DNA of 64,000 nucleotides from Promethearchaeota archaeon (GCA_016839555.1 JAEOUA010000003.1:62001-126000); one strand, 5' to 3'; shown: positions 54,053 through 62,878, numbered from the stretch's first letter. Made by a program: numbers and translations. Notes: a model not told the origin generated them from the letters alone.

Positions 54053-55596
54053 TCTACTCTCATTCCATAACCTATCAATCTGTATCTTCTATTAATGATT
54101 CTCGAAATCGCAAAAATAAAGTCGTTTGGAATACAAATTGGAGGATTCAAGTTAATTATATAACTATTTTTTAAGATCTTAGAAACAGTTCCTGCAGCCT
54201 TTTCTGTGCCCACTACGATAAGAAATTTTTCTCCATGCTTTAAATCATGCACTTTAATCATTTCCTCAGCTCCTATAACTCTATCTAATAAATGAACCTC
54301 TAATTCAACTTCATCTATTAATTCAGGCAAAGAGCCGGGTTTTCCGGCTAAATTTCCAATTAAAGCATCTCCTTTTGTCAAGGCGGGGTCCAATTTAGTC
54401 CCTAGTCCAATTAGACCGCCAGGTTTTGCTTTTTTTAAAAACTTATTACCTTGGCTTATACTGACTATTGTTGATTTTAAAGGTCTATATTGATTTTTTA
54501 CCTTCAATCCAGGACTTATTTCGACTTTATCTCCAATTTCAATCTTACCTTGTAATACCTGACCACCAATTACACCTCCAATAAGTTTATCAATTTCTTT
54601 CCCAGGTCTATTTACATCAAATGAACGAGCAATTAAAAATTCAAAATCTTGAGTTTCATCAAATTCAGGAGTAAGAATTACTTCTTGAATTGCTCTGACC
54701 ACAAGTTCGATATTAATACCAAATAAGGCTGATATGGGAATAATAGGTGCATTTTCTGCAACTGTTCCTTTTACAAATTCTTTTATTTGACGATAATTTT
54801 TTAAAGCATCTTCTTTAGTAACAGCATCAATTTTATTTTGAATAATAATAATATTTTCTATACCTGCAATATTTAATGCTGCCAAATGTTCTCTAGTTTG
54901 GGGTTGTGGACATGGTTCATTAGCAGCTATTAATAAACAAGCTCCATCCATAAGTGAGGCTCCACTCAACATTGTAGCCATTAATATTTCGTGTCCTGGA
55001 GCATCTACAAAAGAGATATTTCTTTTAAATTGTAATTGTCCTTTACATTCTGGGCATCTAAATCGAGGTTCCCCCTCTTTTCTAGCTTCATCGACCATAT
55101 ATGAAGTATAATATTTGTCGCATACTGGACAATGGAAAATAGTGGCATTTGAATAACCTAATTTAATCGAAATGCCACGTTCTTGCTCTTCTGAGTGTCT
55201 ATCGGTCCAATCTCCAGTTAAAATCTCAACTAATGTAGTTTTACCGTGATCCACATGTCCAACCAAACCCAGATTCATTTCAGCTTGCTTGTTCATTTGT
55301 TTTTTTAACTCTGATATAGGTATTTCTTCTGTTTTTTTCATTGGTGCTCTTTTTGGCTTTAATTCTTTTTCTATTATTTTCTCTGGAGCTTTAAATCCCT
55401 TTTCTTCAGTTTCTTGTAATAGTTTCTGGGCAGCTTTAATATATTTTAAAGCAGTTGATTCTCCAATACCTTTAACTTTTAATAAATCATCTACCGTTAG
55501 ATTTGCAAGTTTTTTAACAGAATTTATTCCTGCGGCTTCTAAACTCTCAGCAGTTGCTTTTCCAATCCCGGTAATATCTTCTAATTTCAATGACAT
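54040..55596 (-). CDS. Translation initiation factor aIF2 gamma with N-terminal HhH extension
   Basis: 518 residues against a usual 410. From about residue 108 it is an ordinary eIF2 gamma: GHVDHGKTTLVEILTG (P-loop), HSEEQERGISIKLG (switch I), the zinc knuckle CPVCDKYYTS...FRCPECKGQL, FVDAPGHEILMATML (G3), IIIQNKIDAV (G4), PISALFGIN (G5), then domains II and III ending IINRRYRLIGYG. It delivers Met-tRNAi to the small subunit with alpha and beta. The first 108 residues carry a double helix-hairpin-helix of the Rad51/RNA-polymerase-alpha C-terminal type (ITGIGKATAESLEAAGINS, LLKVKGIGESTALKYIKAAQ) and a charged linker; such an extension is unusual. Confidence 0.93.
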   Translation of the reverse strand: MSLKLEDITGIGKATAESLEAAGINSVKKLANLTVDDLLKVKGIGESTALKYIKAAQKLLQETEEKGFKAPEKIIEKELKPKRAPMKKTEEIPISELKKQMNKQAEMNLGLVGHVDHGKTTLVEILTGDWTDRHSEEQERGISIKLGYSNATIFHCPVCDKYYTSYMVDEARKEGEPRFRCPECKGQLQFKRNISFVDAPGHEILMATMLSGASLMDGACLLIAANEPCPQPQTREHLAALNIAGIENIIIIQNKIDAVTKEDALKNYRQIKEFVKGTVAENAPIIPISALFGINIELVVRAIQEVILTPEFDETQDFEFLIARSFDVNRPGKEIDKLIGGVIGGQVLQGKIEIGDKVEISPGLKVKNQYRPLKSTIVSISQGNKFLKKAKPGGLIGLGTKLDPALTKGDALIGNLAGKPGSLPELIDEVELEVHLLDRVIGAEEMIKVHDLKHGEKFLIVVGTEKAAGTVSKILKNSYIINLNPPICIPNDFIFAISRIINRRYRLIGYGMRVDHKE

Positions 55597-55804
55597 GTTA
55601 TAAAAGTTAAAATTTTTTGAATATAATTAGAATACGTAAATTTCTTCCTATATTAAGTAAAATAATTTAATAAAAAATATATTATTTATGAAAATTTAAA
55701 GATCAACTTAGAAACAGTTTAGTCTAATTTCATTTATTATATTATCATTTGCCTTAAAATAATATTAATTGATTTTATAGAAAAAATAAAAGCGAATTAT
55801 ATTA

Positions 55805-56101
55805 TCATTTACTTTTTTTTCCGGTTTTTTCTTCAATCTTTTTTTTCTGTCGTTTTTTACGATCTTTTGAAAAAGATTTGATGGTCTTGATGGTTTTTAT
55901 AGCACCTGCTTTCTTTTCCAATGTTGTATAAGAAACTCTTAATAAGCTATCTACATAGAATGTCGAGGTCTTTCCACACGATTTATCCGTATGATGAATA
56001 TATATTGGAGCAGGATACTTGCCAGAATCAATATCTGCTTCTTCAATCCAAAAAATTATTTGCTTGCCGCAGTGAGGACAATTATTAAATCGATAGGGCA
56101 T
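55805..56101 (-). CDS. Small zinc-finger basic protein
   Basis: 98 residues. One CPHCGK pair and the later HHTDKSCGK make a likely zinc site; the C-terminal 30 residues are very basic (KSFSKDRKKRQKKKIEEK), suggesting nucleic-acid binding. No family is recognised. It is about 200 bases upstream of the aIF2 gamma gene on the same strand, a possible but not proven operon. Confidence 0.6.
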   Translation of the reverse strand: MPYRFNNCPHCGKQIIFWIEEADIDSGKYPAPIYIHHTDKSCGKTSTFYVDSLLRVSYTTLEKKAGAIKTIKTIKSFSKDRKKRQKKKIEEKTGKKSK

Positions 56102-56252
56102 TATATATTAGATTTACTACGTCTTTAATATAAGACTTAATAATATCTATAAAATAAATAATTATTGTGAATAATTAAGTACTTATTATTTTATTCTTAT
56201 ATACTATAATAAGATATAAATTAAGTTCTTTTATATGTGATGAGTTAATATT

Positions 56253-58415
56253 ATGGCTCTAATCCGTAAAAAAAGCTTTATTTTGGTACTCCTTTTTTTA
56301 TTTATTTTTAGTATTTCGAGTATTTCTATTCTTTATTATAATGAATTGGCTCTTAAAAACGAAAATGAGGCATTAGCTTCTAATGGAAGCTCTCAATTTA
56401 CTTTTCCTTTGTTGCCCTCGATTGATTATGAATCATTAAATGATACTTGGTATAATCCAAAATTAGAGATGATAATTATAGTACCAAATGGAAGCGAAAT
56501 TTTTGCGAATGCGTGTAAACCGTTAGCAGAATGGAAGAATCAAAAAGGAGTGAAAACTCTAATATTAAGCAATTATTCTTTATATCCTGGAGAAGATAAT
56601 CAATCAAAAATAAGAAATATGATAAAATCATACTATGAATCTGATGGAATTAGATGGGTCTTATTAGCTGGAGATGCTCAAGATGATTTGATCCCAATAC
56701 GGAAAATCTATAATCCAGATACAATAGTTATAGGTGATACTGAACCTCATGGTTTTAGCCAGTCTTATAAACCTACAGATTATTACTATGCGGATCTTAC
56801 AGGAAGCTGGGATTCGGATGGTGATGGAATTTATGGAGAAATAACATTATTTTCAGATGAAATAAATTGGATTCCAGAAGTTTATGTTGGACGTTTGCCA
56901 GCAAGTAATGTTAATGAACTTTCTGAAATGATTAATAAAACACTAAAATATGAAGAAGATCCAGAAATAGGTGATTGGATGAATAGAATGTTATTAGCAG
57001 GGGGAGTATCAGAACCAGTTAATCCAATAAAAGATCCTGATGGAGAAGATGAAGCAAGGCTCACTTCATATATCTTACAATATTATGTTCAAGATCAGAT
57101 GAATTCAACCCATCTTTGTCGTACTACCTCAGCTTATACACCACCAGTTCCCTATGAAGATCTAAATCATAGTAGTTTCAATAATTCCTTTAATGATGGA
57201 TATTCTACAATATTATTTGCTGGTCATGGTGATTATGATGAATTCGCTGATGCGGATGGTGGTATTAGAACATTATATACGAGTGGAGATGCTCAAGATT
57301 GTTCGAATGCTTATAATCCATCCCTAGTTTATGCTGATGCGTGTACAACTTCCTGTTATGACTCTGATGATTTTGATAATAATATTGGAGAGATCTTAAT
57401 TAAGAATAAAAATGGTGGCGCAATCGGGTACATCGGTGGATTAAGATTAACCTGGTATTATACTAATGATTATTTACTTGAGGCGCTCAATCGAGGGAAT
57501 GCGAAATATTTCTGGAAAGTATTTTTTGAGGATAAAATATTCCAGCAAGGAAAAGCATTATATGATTCGAAAGTTTCCTATATGAATAGTTTTTACTATA
57601 AATTTAAGAGAGTTCCATATCATGTAGAAGCCGAGCGCAAGCAATTATCAACATATTGTTTGTTAGGAGATCCGGAAGTGGATATATATACGGATATTCC
57701 CGGTAAAATCGAAAATATTTCACTCCCTTCAACTATCTATGAAGGGCAGTTAGTAGAAATAGAAAAAATTACAGATAATTATAGTAGAATTGTTCCTTAC
57801 CCCCGTCTTTATATTACCACAGAGGATGGCATAGAAAGAACAGTCTATGGCGATAAAAACGGAAATGTGAAATTTCGATTACCTTTAGGAGCGTATAAAA
57901 CCTATAATATATCAATATCTGGTCATAATTTGGACAAATTTTCCAATTTTTCTTTTATTACTGAGCCTGATAATAATCTTCCAAAAATAAACAATTTTTT
58001 ATATTCTCCAAATCAGCCCACTGTATCTACAAATATTAACTGGTATTTTAAGACTACTGATAATGAATCCGGAATAGAAAGTCTATTTCTTATATATTCA
58101 GCAGATAATTTTAAAACCTATCAATATATTCAGTTTAAAAATGATTTTACTGAAAATCAAGAAGATTTTATGTTTCGAACCTTAAAATTGGAGCCCGGAG
58201 ATTATCAATATATCTTATATGCAAGGGATTATGCTAACCATGGAATTTATTTATGGTTACCTTCTTTTCAAATTTCTATTAACATTCCACTAACTTACTA
58301 TTTCATTGAAAGTATTGCCATAACCTTTGCAATTATTGCTGCTGGTTTTTGTATATATTATGTGGTTATATTAAAAAATTACCCAAGAAAAATAGAAAAA
58401 TTCACAGAAATCTAA
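56253..58415 (+). CDS. C25-family (gingipain-like) secreted cysteine peptidase
   Basis: 720 residues. N-terminal signal helix (FILVLLFLFIFSISSISILY), then a caspase-like fold of the C25 family: LIIVPNGSEIFANACKPLAE-like start of the domain, DYYYADLTGSWDSDGDG, PEVYVGRLPASNVNEL, the His dyad TILFAGHGDYDEFAD and catalytic Cys LVYADACTTSCYDS with GEILIKNKNGGAIGYIGGLR after it. Residues about 490-580 and 590-690 are Ig-like beta domains, and a C-terminal helix (YFIESIAITFAIIAAGFCIY) anchors it at the cell surface. It should cleave after basic or other residues outside the cell. Archaeal C25 peptidases are known but not studied in detail. Confidence 0.85.
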   Translation: MALIRKKSFILVLLFLFIFSISSISILYYNELALKNENEALASNGSSQFTFPLLPSIDYESLNDTWYNPKLEMIIIVPNGSEIFANACKPLAEWKNQKGVKTLILSNYSLYPGEDNQSKIRNMIKSYYESDGIRWVLLAGDAQDDLIPIRKIYNPDTIVIGDTEPHGFSQSYKPTDYYYADLTGSWDSDGDGIYGEITLFSDEINWIPEVYVGRLPASNVNELSEMINKTLKYEEDPEIGDWMNRMLLAGGVSEPVNPIKDPDGEDEARLTSYILQYYVQDQMNSTHLCRTTSAYTPPVPYEDLNHSSFNNSFNDGYSTILFAGHGDYDEFADADGGIRTLYTSGDAQDCSNAYNPSLVYADACTTSCYDSDDFDNNIGEILIKNKNGGAIGYIGGLRLTWYYTNDYLLEALNRGNAKYFWKVFFEDKIFQQGKALYDSKVSYMNSFYYKFKRVPYHVEAERKQLSTYCLLGDPEVDIYTDIPGKIENISLPSTIYEGQLVEIEKITDNYSRIVPYPRLYITTEDGIERTVYGDKNGNVKFRLPLGAYKTYNISISGHNLDKFSNFSFITEPDNNLPKINNFLYSPNQPTVSTNINWYFKTTDNESGIESLFLIYSADNFKTYQYIQFKNDFTENQEDFMFRTLKLEPGDYQYILYARDYANHGIYLWLPSFQISINIPLTYYFIESIAITFAIIAAGFCIYYVVILKNYPRKIEKFTEI

Positions 58416-58637
58416 ATTAATAAAACTTTTAATCATTTTTTTTAATCTTTAAAAATCTTAAGAGTAAAGCAGCCTTAGAAAAGAAAAAATAAGTTTTTGA
58501 ATCATTAATCCCTAAGATTCGACTTATTTATTCCTTTTAAATTTAACGCATAAACTTTAATTATAAGGGGTTCTTTATTCTATCCAAATTTAAACCATCA
58601 AGTTTTAAGTTATCAATTTCTTAGAAATTGAGATTAC

Positions 58638-58645
58638 TTAAAAAT
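58638..58645 (+). promoter_or_regulatory. Possible TATA box of the permuted 5S rRNA gene
   Basis: TTAAAAAT centred about 25 bases before the first base of the terminal stem at 58666, the normal archaeal TATA distance. In such AT-rich DNA the match is weak evidence; its value is in the spacing. Confidence 0.35.
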
Positions 58646-58665
58646 CAACTATGGTTTTTTTTTTG

Positions 58666-58839
58666 GCCACATAAAATGCAGCTCTTCGCTGCAGCGCCGA
58701 AAGTTAAACTTTGTTGCGTTAGCGATAGTACTTCTGTTGAAATCAGCGGGAAACGCTAAACTGTAAGTTCGCTTACGGTCATAGTAACAAGGGATAGTAC
58801 CCGGTCCCATACCGAACCCGGAAACGCTTTTTATGTGGC
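58666..58839 (+). rRNA. rrf: 5S rRNA, apparently circularly permuted
   Basis: All conserved 5S pieces are present but in the wrong order. Canonical 3' half first (about 58699-58767): AAAGTTAAAC, helix II strand CTTTGTTGC, loop E region GCGATAGTACT, CGGGAAACGCTAA, CTGTAAG. Then TTCG (58768-58771) caps helix I, and the canonical 5' half follows (58772-58824): CTTACGGTCATAGTAACAAG, CCCGGTCCCATACCGAACCC, GGAAA. Helix I CTGTAAG/CTTACGG, helix II GTAACAAGG/CTTTGTTGC and helix V TTAGCG/CGCTAA all pair. The new ends pair as an 11-bp stem (58666-58676 with 58829-58839), beside a hairpin TGCAGC/GCTGCA at 58677-58693 and a GCG/CGC stem. The new break lies in the loop B/helix III side. It stands alone, not in an rRNA operon. 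Confidence 0.88.
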
Positions 58840-58938
58840 TAAATAATTTTTATAATGCTTCTTCTATCTATAGTATCCTTTTGCCATAATTTTTTAAACA
58901 ATTAATAATATCTTAAATATAATATATTATTTTATCGC

Positions 58939-59451
58939 TTGAATAATAATATGGTAAAGAAATACGTCATTTTTCTCAAAAGAATTTGGAGATCATGGTT
59001 TATAATCTTAGTAATAATTATTATTATCCTTGCGTTTTATAATTTAATTGCAGCCATAATTTTAACGGGTATAACACTTCTTTTATTTGTATTTTCTTAT
59101 ATTCCGTCCTTCTTCTTTAAAAATAGAGTAGTGCGCTTTCTAAAAAATTATTATAGGATTAAAGATGATGATATCATTAAGCATTTTAGCAATAAAAAAG
59201 ATAAAATAAAAAAGGTTCTATTTGATTTAGCACAGGATCAAGCAAAAAAAGATTGGCTCATCGTGTTTGTAAATAATCATTACATCTATTTTCATAAAGA
59301 TATAATTGAGAAATATAAAAATCTCTATCAAAAAGGTTACGGCGAAAAAAAGATTTTTGATCTATTACAAAAGATTGATATTGAGACGAGAGCAGAAATT
59401 AAAGCAATAAATACTACTTTAAAGGCACATAATAGACTTTCAGAAGAATAA
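58939..59451 (+). CDS. Small membrane protein with cytosolic helical domain
   Basis: 170 residues from TTG at 58939; the ATG at 58951 (MVKKYVIFLKRIWRSW) is the better start. Two adjacent membrane helices at the N-terminus (WFIILVIIIIILAFYNLIAA, ILTGITLLLFVFSYIPSFFF), then about 110 charged, helical cytosolic residues. No family is recognised. The gene follows the 5S rRNA gene on the same strand; it probably has its own promoter in the 100-base gap. Confidence 0.6.
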   Translation: MNNNMVKKYVIFLKRIWRSWFIILVIIIIILAFYNLIAAIILTGITLLLFVFSYIPSFFFKNRVVRFLKNYYRIKDDDIIKHFSNKKDKIKKVLFDLAQDQAKKDWLIVFVNNHYIYFHKDIIEKYKNLYQKGYGEKKIFDLLQKIDIETRAEIKAINTTLKAHNRLSEE

Positions 59452-59475
59452 GAAAAATAAAAAAATAAAAAAAAA

Positions 59476-59949
59476 TTATTTCCGATTTCCTTTTTTAATC
59501 ATTTGGATTTCCAATAAAATTCCTAGAGAATCTATTGTGTCAAAATAGGCAACATATTGCGTAAAGAATTGTCCAATAAACACCGCTTCTATATTATTCT
59601 TCTTAAATAATTCAATATACGGATCAAGATCTTCTACCATACCACTTATATGTTGAAGTCCTTCGTGTCCATTATCCAAGAATTCTTGATGTATTCCTTC
59701 ACCAGAGATTGGCTGAATAAGTTCAATTTGTTTGCCCCAATATCGACTCAATGCAAGTCTCAATGTGCAAATTGATTTTTTTCCCCGAAAAACAACTTCA
59801 GATGTTACATCTGGAAAAATTGCAAATTTCGGCATATTCCATAATTTCTCCATTACTTTAGTTTGTTTTTCAACATCTTTATATACATATCCTAATTGCA
59901 TAATTTCCAAATCTCCAATATTCATATCTAATGATTTTTCGTCTGACAT
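59476..59949 (-). CDS. VOC (glyoxalase/bleomycin-resistance fold) protein, copy 1
   Basis: 157 residues in two beta-alpha-beta-beta-beta units: LEIMQLGYVYKDVEKQTKVM with the next strands, then GEGIHQEFLDNGHEGLQHIS and SYFDTIDSLGILLEIQMI-like end. The H of GLQHIS and the E of LLEIQM are the positions of metal ligands in the VOC superfamily, as in methylmalonyl-CoA epimerase and glyoxalase I. The substrate is unknown. Copy 2 at 60177-60650 is a close paralog; a 103-base stretch (59644-59746) is identical to 60345-60447. Confidence 0.8.
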   Translation of the reverse strand: MSDEKSLDMNIGDLEIMQLGYVYKDVEKQTKVMEKLWNMPKFAIFPDVTSEVVFRGKKSICTLRLALSRYWGKQIELIQPISGEGIHQEFLDNGHEGLQHISGMVEDLDPYIELFKKNNIEAVFIGQFFTQYVAYFDTIDSLGILLEIQMIKKGNRK

Positions 59950-60071
59950 TATCTATACAACTCCTTTTCTTAATATAATAATAAAAACAATTTCATTTTT
60001 ATTTTAATAGAAAAGTAAGTTTGAATGGTATTTATAATTTTTATCCCATAAAAATAAACACAATTTTAAAA

Positions 60072-60152
60072 ATGCGGTTTATCTCTGGGTTAAAAAAATT
60101 ATTCTCAAAATGGATATATGCCCTGATAATAAACTATTTTCCAAAAGTGTAA
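60072..60152 (+). pseudogene. Relic 5' end of a third multi-pass membrane protein gene
   Basis: Reads MRFISGLKKLFSKWIYALII then NYFPKV and a stop, 26 codons. The first 20 match the N-termini of the membrane protein genes at 60787 and 61862 almost exactly, including DNA-level identity and about 40 similar bases upstream (CCCATAAAAA leader). The remainder is missing and replaced by the end of the VOC copy 2 gene region. It is a truncated remnant of a tandem duplication. Confidence 0.8.
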
Positions 60153-60176
60153 AAATAAAAAAAAGGATTTAAAAAA

Positions 60177-60650
60177 TTATTTTCGACTTCTTTTTTTAGT
60201 CATTTGTAATTCCAATAGAAAACCTAAAGAATCAGTTGTATCAAAATATGAAAAATACTGCTTTCCTATATTTCCACTAAATACAGCTTCTATATTATTC
60301 TTCTTAAATAATTCAATGTATGAATCAAGATCTTCTACCATACAACTTATATGTTGAAGTCCTTCGTGTCCATTATCCAAGAATTCTTGATGTATTCCTT
60401 CACCAGAGATTGGCTGAATAAGTTCAATTTGTTTGCCCCAATATCGAGTGAATGCAATTCTAGTAGTATAAACTGATTTTTTCCCCCGATAAATAACTTC
60501 ATTTTTGTTATCAGGAAGAATTGCAAATTTCGGCATTCCCCACACCTGCTCCATTATCTTAGCTTGTTTTTCAACATCCTTATAGACGTAGCCTAGTTGG
60601 AAAATTTCCAAATCTCCTATATTCATATCTAAAAGTTTTTGATCTGACAT
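60177..60650 (-). CDS. VOC (glyoxalase/bleomycin-resistance fold) protein, copy 2
   Basis: 157 residues, same length as copy 1 and very similar throughout (LEIFQLGYVYKDVEKQAKIM, GEGIHQEFLDNGHEGLQHIS, SLGFLLELQMTKK). Putative metal ligands are kept (H of LQHIS, E of LLELQM). The N-terminal half differs by many substitutions while the central segment is identical in DNA, which points to recent gene conversion. It diverges from the membrane protein gene at 60787, with a shared 136-base promoter region. Confidence 0.8.
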   Translation of the reverse strand: MSDQKLLDMNIGDLEIFQLGYVYKDVEKQAKIMEQVWGMPKFAILPDNKNEVIYRGKKSVYTTRIAFTRYWGKQIELIQPISGEGIHQEFLDNGHEGLQHISCMVEDLDSYIELFKKNNIEAVFSGNIGKQYFSYFDTTDSLGFLLELQMTKKRSRK

Positions 60651-60786
60651 TTCATATTCTATTCTTAATTTAATTTTAAAAATATTAATATAATAATAGG
60701 AATATTTTCATTTTTATAAATTTAAAAGTAAGTTAAAATTCTAAATAAAATTTTAAATTCATTAAATATAATATAGATTAAAAAAA

Positions 60787-61770
60787 ATGCGGTTTATTTT
60801 TGGATTAAAAAAACTATTCTCTAAATGGATTTATGCTCTTATAATAATCTCTTTTTTAGTATCATGGTTTTTCACTTTATTAGGTATTGTTTTTTTTCCA
60901 GAAAAAGCATTTTTTCAAATTATTCGAATTATAATAAGCGTTTTATTTGGTTTTAATTGTTTACTCTTTATTTTTTCATTTTTTAAATCCCTTGATAAAG
61001 TACATTATATTTTTATAAGCATTGCGTTTATAACGAGTAATTTTTTCTTATTTGTATTTGATAATACTATTTCAATATTGTTTGAGTTCTTTTATACTAC
61101 CAATTTAATTCTAAATTCTCTTTTTGCCTTTATATTATGCATAGATTATGCTATTAATATTGATAATTATTTAACTAAAAAAGACAGAAATATAATTTTT
61201 AGGATAATATTCTGGATCAATATTATTTTTTTTATAATGGAAATTTTCACTTTTTTTTTTGCTATAGAGGATCAATACCAAATTTTTAGGATATTACTTT
61301 GGGTTAATATTGTTTTTTTATTAGGTTTAATAGTGAATTTAATAATAAATAAAAAAATAATCGCTTATTTTGCCTTGTTTCTTCTTTTAATATTTCTGTA
61401 TATACTATATAGAGTAGTCAAGTTTTATATTAATTCTTCTGGTTATATATTTTTATCATATATTTTAGATTTGATTTTATTCATATATATTATTGGCTCT
61501 CTCTTTAACAAAAAACACTTTTTTAAAGAGAAAATGAAATATTTACGAATAGAAACTATTATCCTTTTAGTTATAATTATGAAATTTGTAATTCAAGGAT
61601 TTCAAATTATATCTTCGATTAGTGGAATTAATATCTCAATAAATTTATATAATGAAGATGATAATATGATTCTTTTTATCATATTTATTATATTGTTTGA
61701 AATCTATGGATTAATTAAATATAAAATAAAAAATGGAAAAAGTGAAAACAATATTATCAATTATGATTAA
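60787..61770 (+). CDS. Multi-pass membrane protein, paralog A
   Basis: 327 residues with about nine or ten membrane helices and almost no long soluble loops. The N-terminus MRFIFGLKKLFSKWIYALII is shared with paralog B and the upstream relic. Conserved later segments include SYILDLILFIYIIGSLF and VIIMKFVIQGFQIISSISGI. No transporter or enzyme motif is seen. It is one of two intact tandem copies, 92 bases apart in the same direction. Confidence 0.7.
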   Translation: MRFIFGLKKLFSKWIYALIIISFLVSWFFTLLGIVFFPEKAFFQIIRIIISVLFGFNCLLFIFSFFKSLDKVHYIFISIAFITSNFFLFVFDNTISILFEFFYTTNLILNSLFAFILCIDYAINIDNYLTKKDRNIIFRIIFWINIIFFIMEIFTFFFAIEDQYQIFRILLWVNIVFLLGLIVNLIINKKIIAYFALFLLLIFLYILYRVVKFYINSSGYIFLSYILDLILFIYIIGSLFNKKHFFKEKMKYLRIETIILLVIIMKFVIQGFQIISSISGINISINLYNEDDNMILFIIFIILFEIYGLIKYKIKNGKSENNIINYD

Positions 61771-61861
61771 AAGAAATTAATATTTAACTTTTCTATTGAA
61801 AAATAAATTTAAATTCTTTATAAAATTTTAAATCCCATAAAAACAACCTTAATTTTGAAAA

Positions 61862-62878
61862 ATGCGGTTTATCTCTGGTTTAAAAAAATTATTCTCAAAA
61901 CGGATATATGCTCTGATCATCATCTATTTTTTAGTATCGTGGTTTTTAATTTTATTAGGTATTGTTTTTTTCCCGGCAGAGGCATTTTTTCAAATCATTC
62001 GAATTATATTAAGTGTTTTATTTGGTTTCAGTTTATTGTTATTCATCTTTTCATTTTTTAAACCGCTAGATGAACTTCATTATGGTTTTATAATTGTTGC
62101 GTTTATTGGGGGCTTATTTTTCTTGATTATATTCGACAACATTATTACACTATTCTATATTTTCTGTTTTTATGCTAATCTCGTTTTAACCGCATTCTTT
62201 GCTTTCAAACTTTGTATGGATTCTGCTATCAATGTAGATAACTATTTATCTAAAAAAGAGAAATATCGGAAAGTACTACGTGTTTTCGAATTTATATTTT
62301 TTACTTTTTTAAATATAGTTAGCTTTTTATTTACACTTAATTTTTTTAGAAGAGTTCTACGACTTCCTCCCTTAGTCGAATTGGTATTTCGAGTAATATT
62401 TTGGTTAAATATAATATTTTTAATGGGAATTGTAATTAGATTGCTAATTACTAAAAAATTTGCGGCATATTTTGCGTTATTTCTTCTATTAGTCTTTCTC
62501 TATATGCTATACAGGGTTGTGGATTTTTATGCTGAAATTATTTTTGCTAATTCATCTGGTTATGATTTTTTTTCATATATTTTAGATTTGATTTTATTCA
62601 TATACATTATGGGGTCTATATTTGATAGGGTGGACTTTCTAAAAGAAAAATTAAAATATCTAAGAGCGGATACTATTGCACTCTTTGTGATTATTATGAA
62701 ACTTGTTGTTCAAGGATTTGAAATAGTAACATCGATTAGTGGAGCTAATGCCCCACCTCAGATACAGGATGAATTAGGTATTATGATTCTCTTTATCATA
62801 TTCACGTTGTCATTCGGTATCTATAAATTAATTAAACATAGCGCAGAATTAAAAAAAACTGAAATTGATATAAAATAA
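61862..62878 (+). CDS. Multi-pass membrane protein, paralog B
   Basis: 338 residues, about ten helices, paralog of the preceding gene over the whole length (MRFISGLKKLFSKRIYALII, then FYANLVLTAFFAFKLCMDSA, SYILDLILFIYIMGSIFD, VIIMKLVVQGFEIVTSISGA). The tail is charged (KHSAELKKTEIDIK). Its 5' leader resembles that of the 60072 relic more than that of paralog A. No function assigned. Confidence 0.7.
   Translation: MRFISGLKKLFSKRIYALIIIYFLVSWFLILLGIVFFPAEAFFQIIRIILSVLFGFSLLLFIFSFFKPLDELHYGFIIVAFIGGLFFLIIFDNIITLFYIFCFYANLVLTAFFAFKLCMDSAINVDNYLSKKEKYRKVLRVFEFIFFTFLNIVSFLFTLNFFRRVLRLPPLVELVFRVIFWLNIIFLMGIVIRLLITKKFAAYFALFLLLVFLYMLYRVVDFYAEIIFANSSGYDFFSYILDLILFIYIMGSIFDRVDFLKEKLKYLRADTIALFVIIMKLVVQGFEIVTSISGANAPPQIQDELGIMILFIIFTLSFGIYKLIKHSAELKKTEIDIK

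Noticed and set aside
55289..55603. 104-codon plus-strand open frame opposite the aIF2 gamma N-terminus
   Set aside because: Antisense shadow of a clearly conserved gene with Ser/Phe-rich composition and no family features.
58666..58839. Alternative reading as an SRP or RNase P RNA fragment
   Set aside because: The exact 5S blocks CCCATACCGAAC, GCGATAGTACT and the pairing of helices I, II and V identify 5S rRNA.
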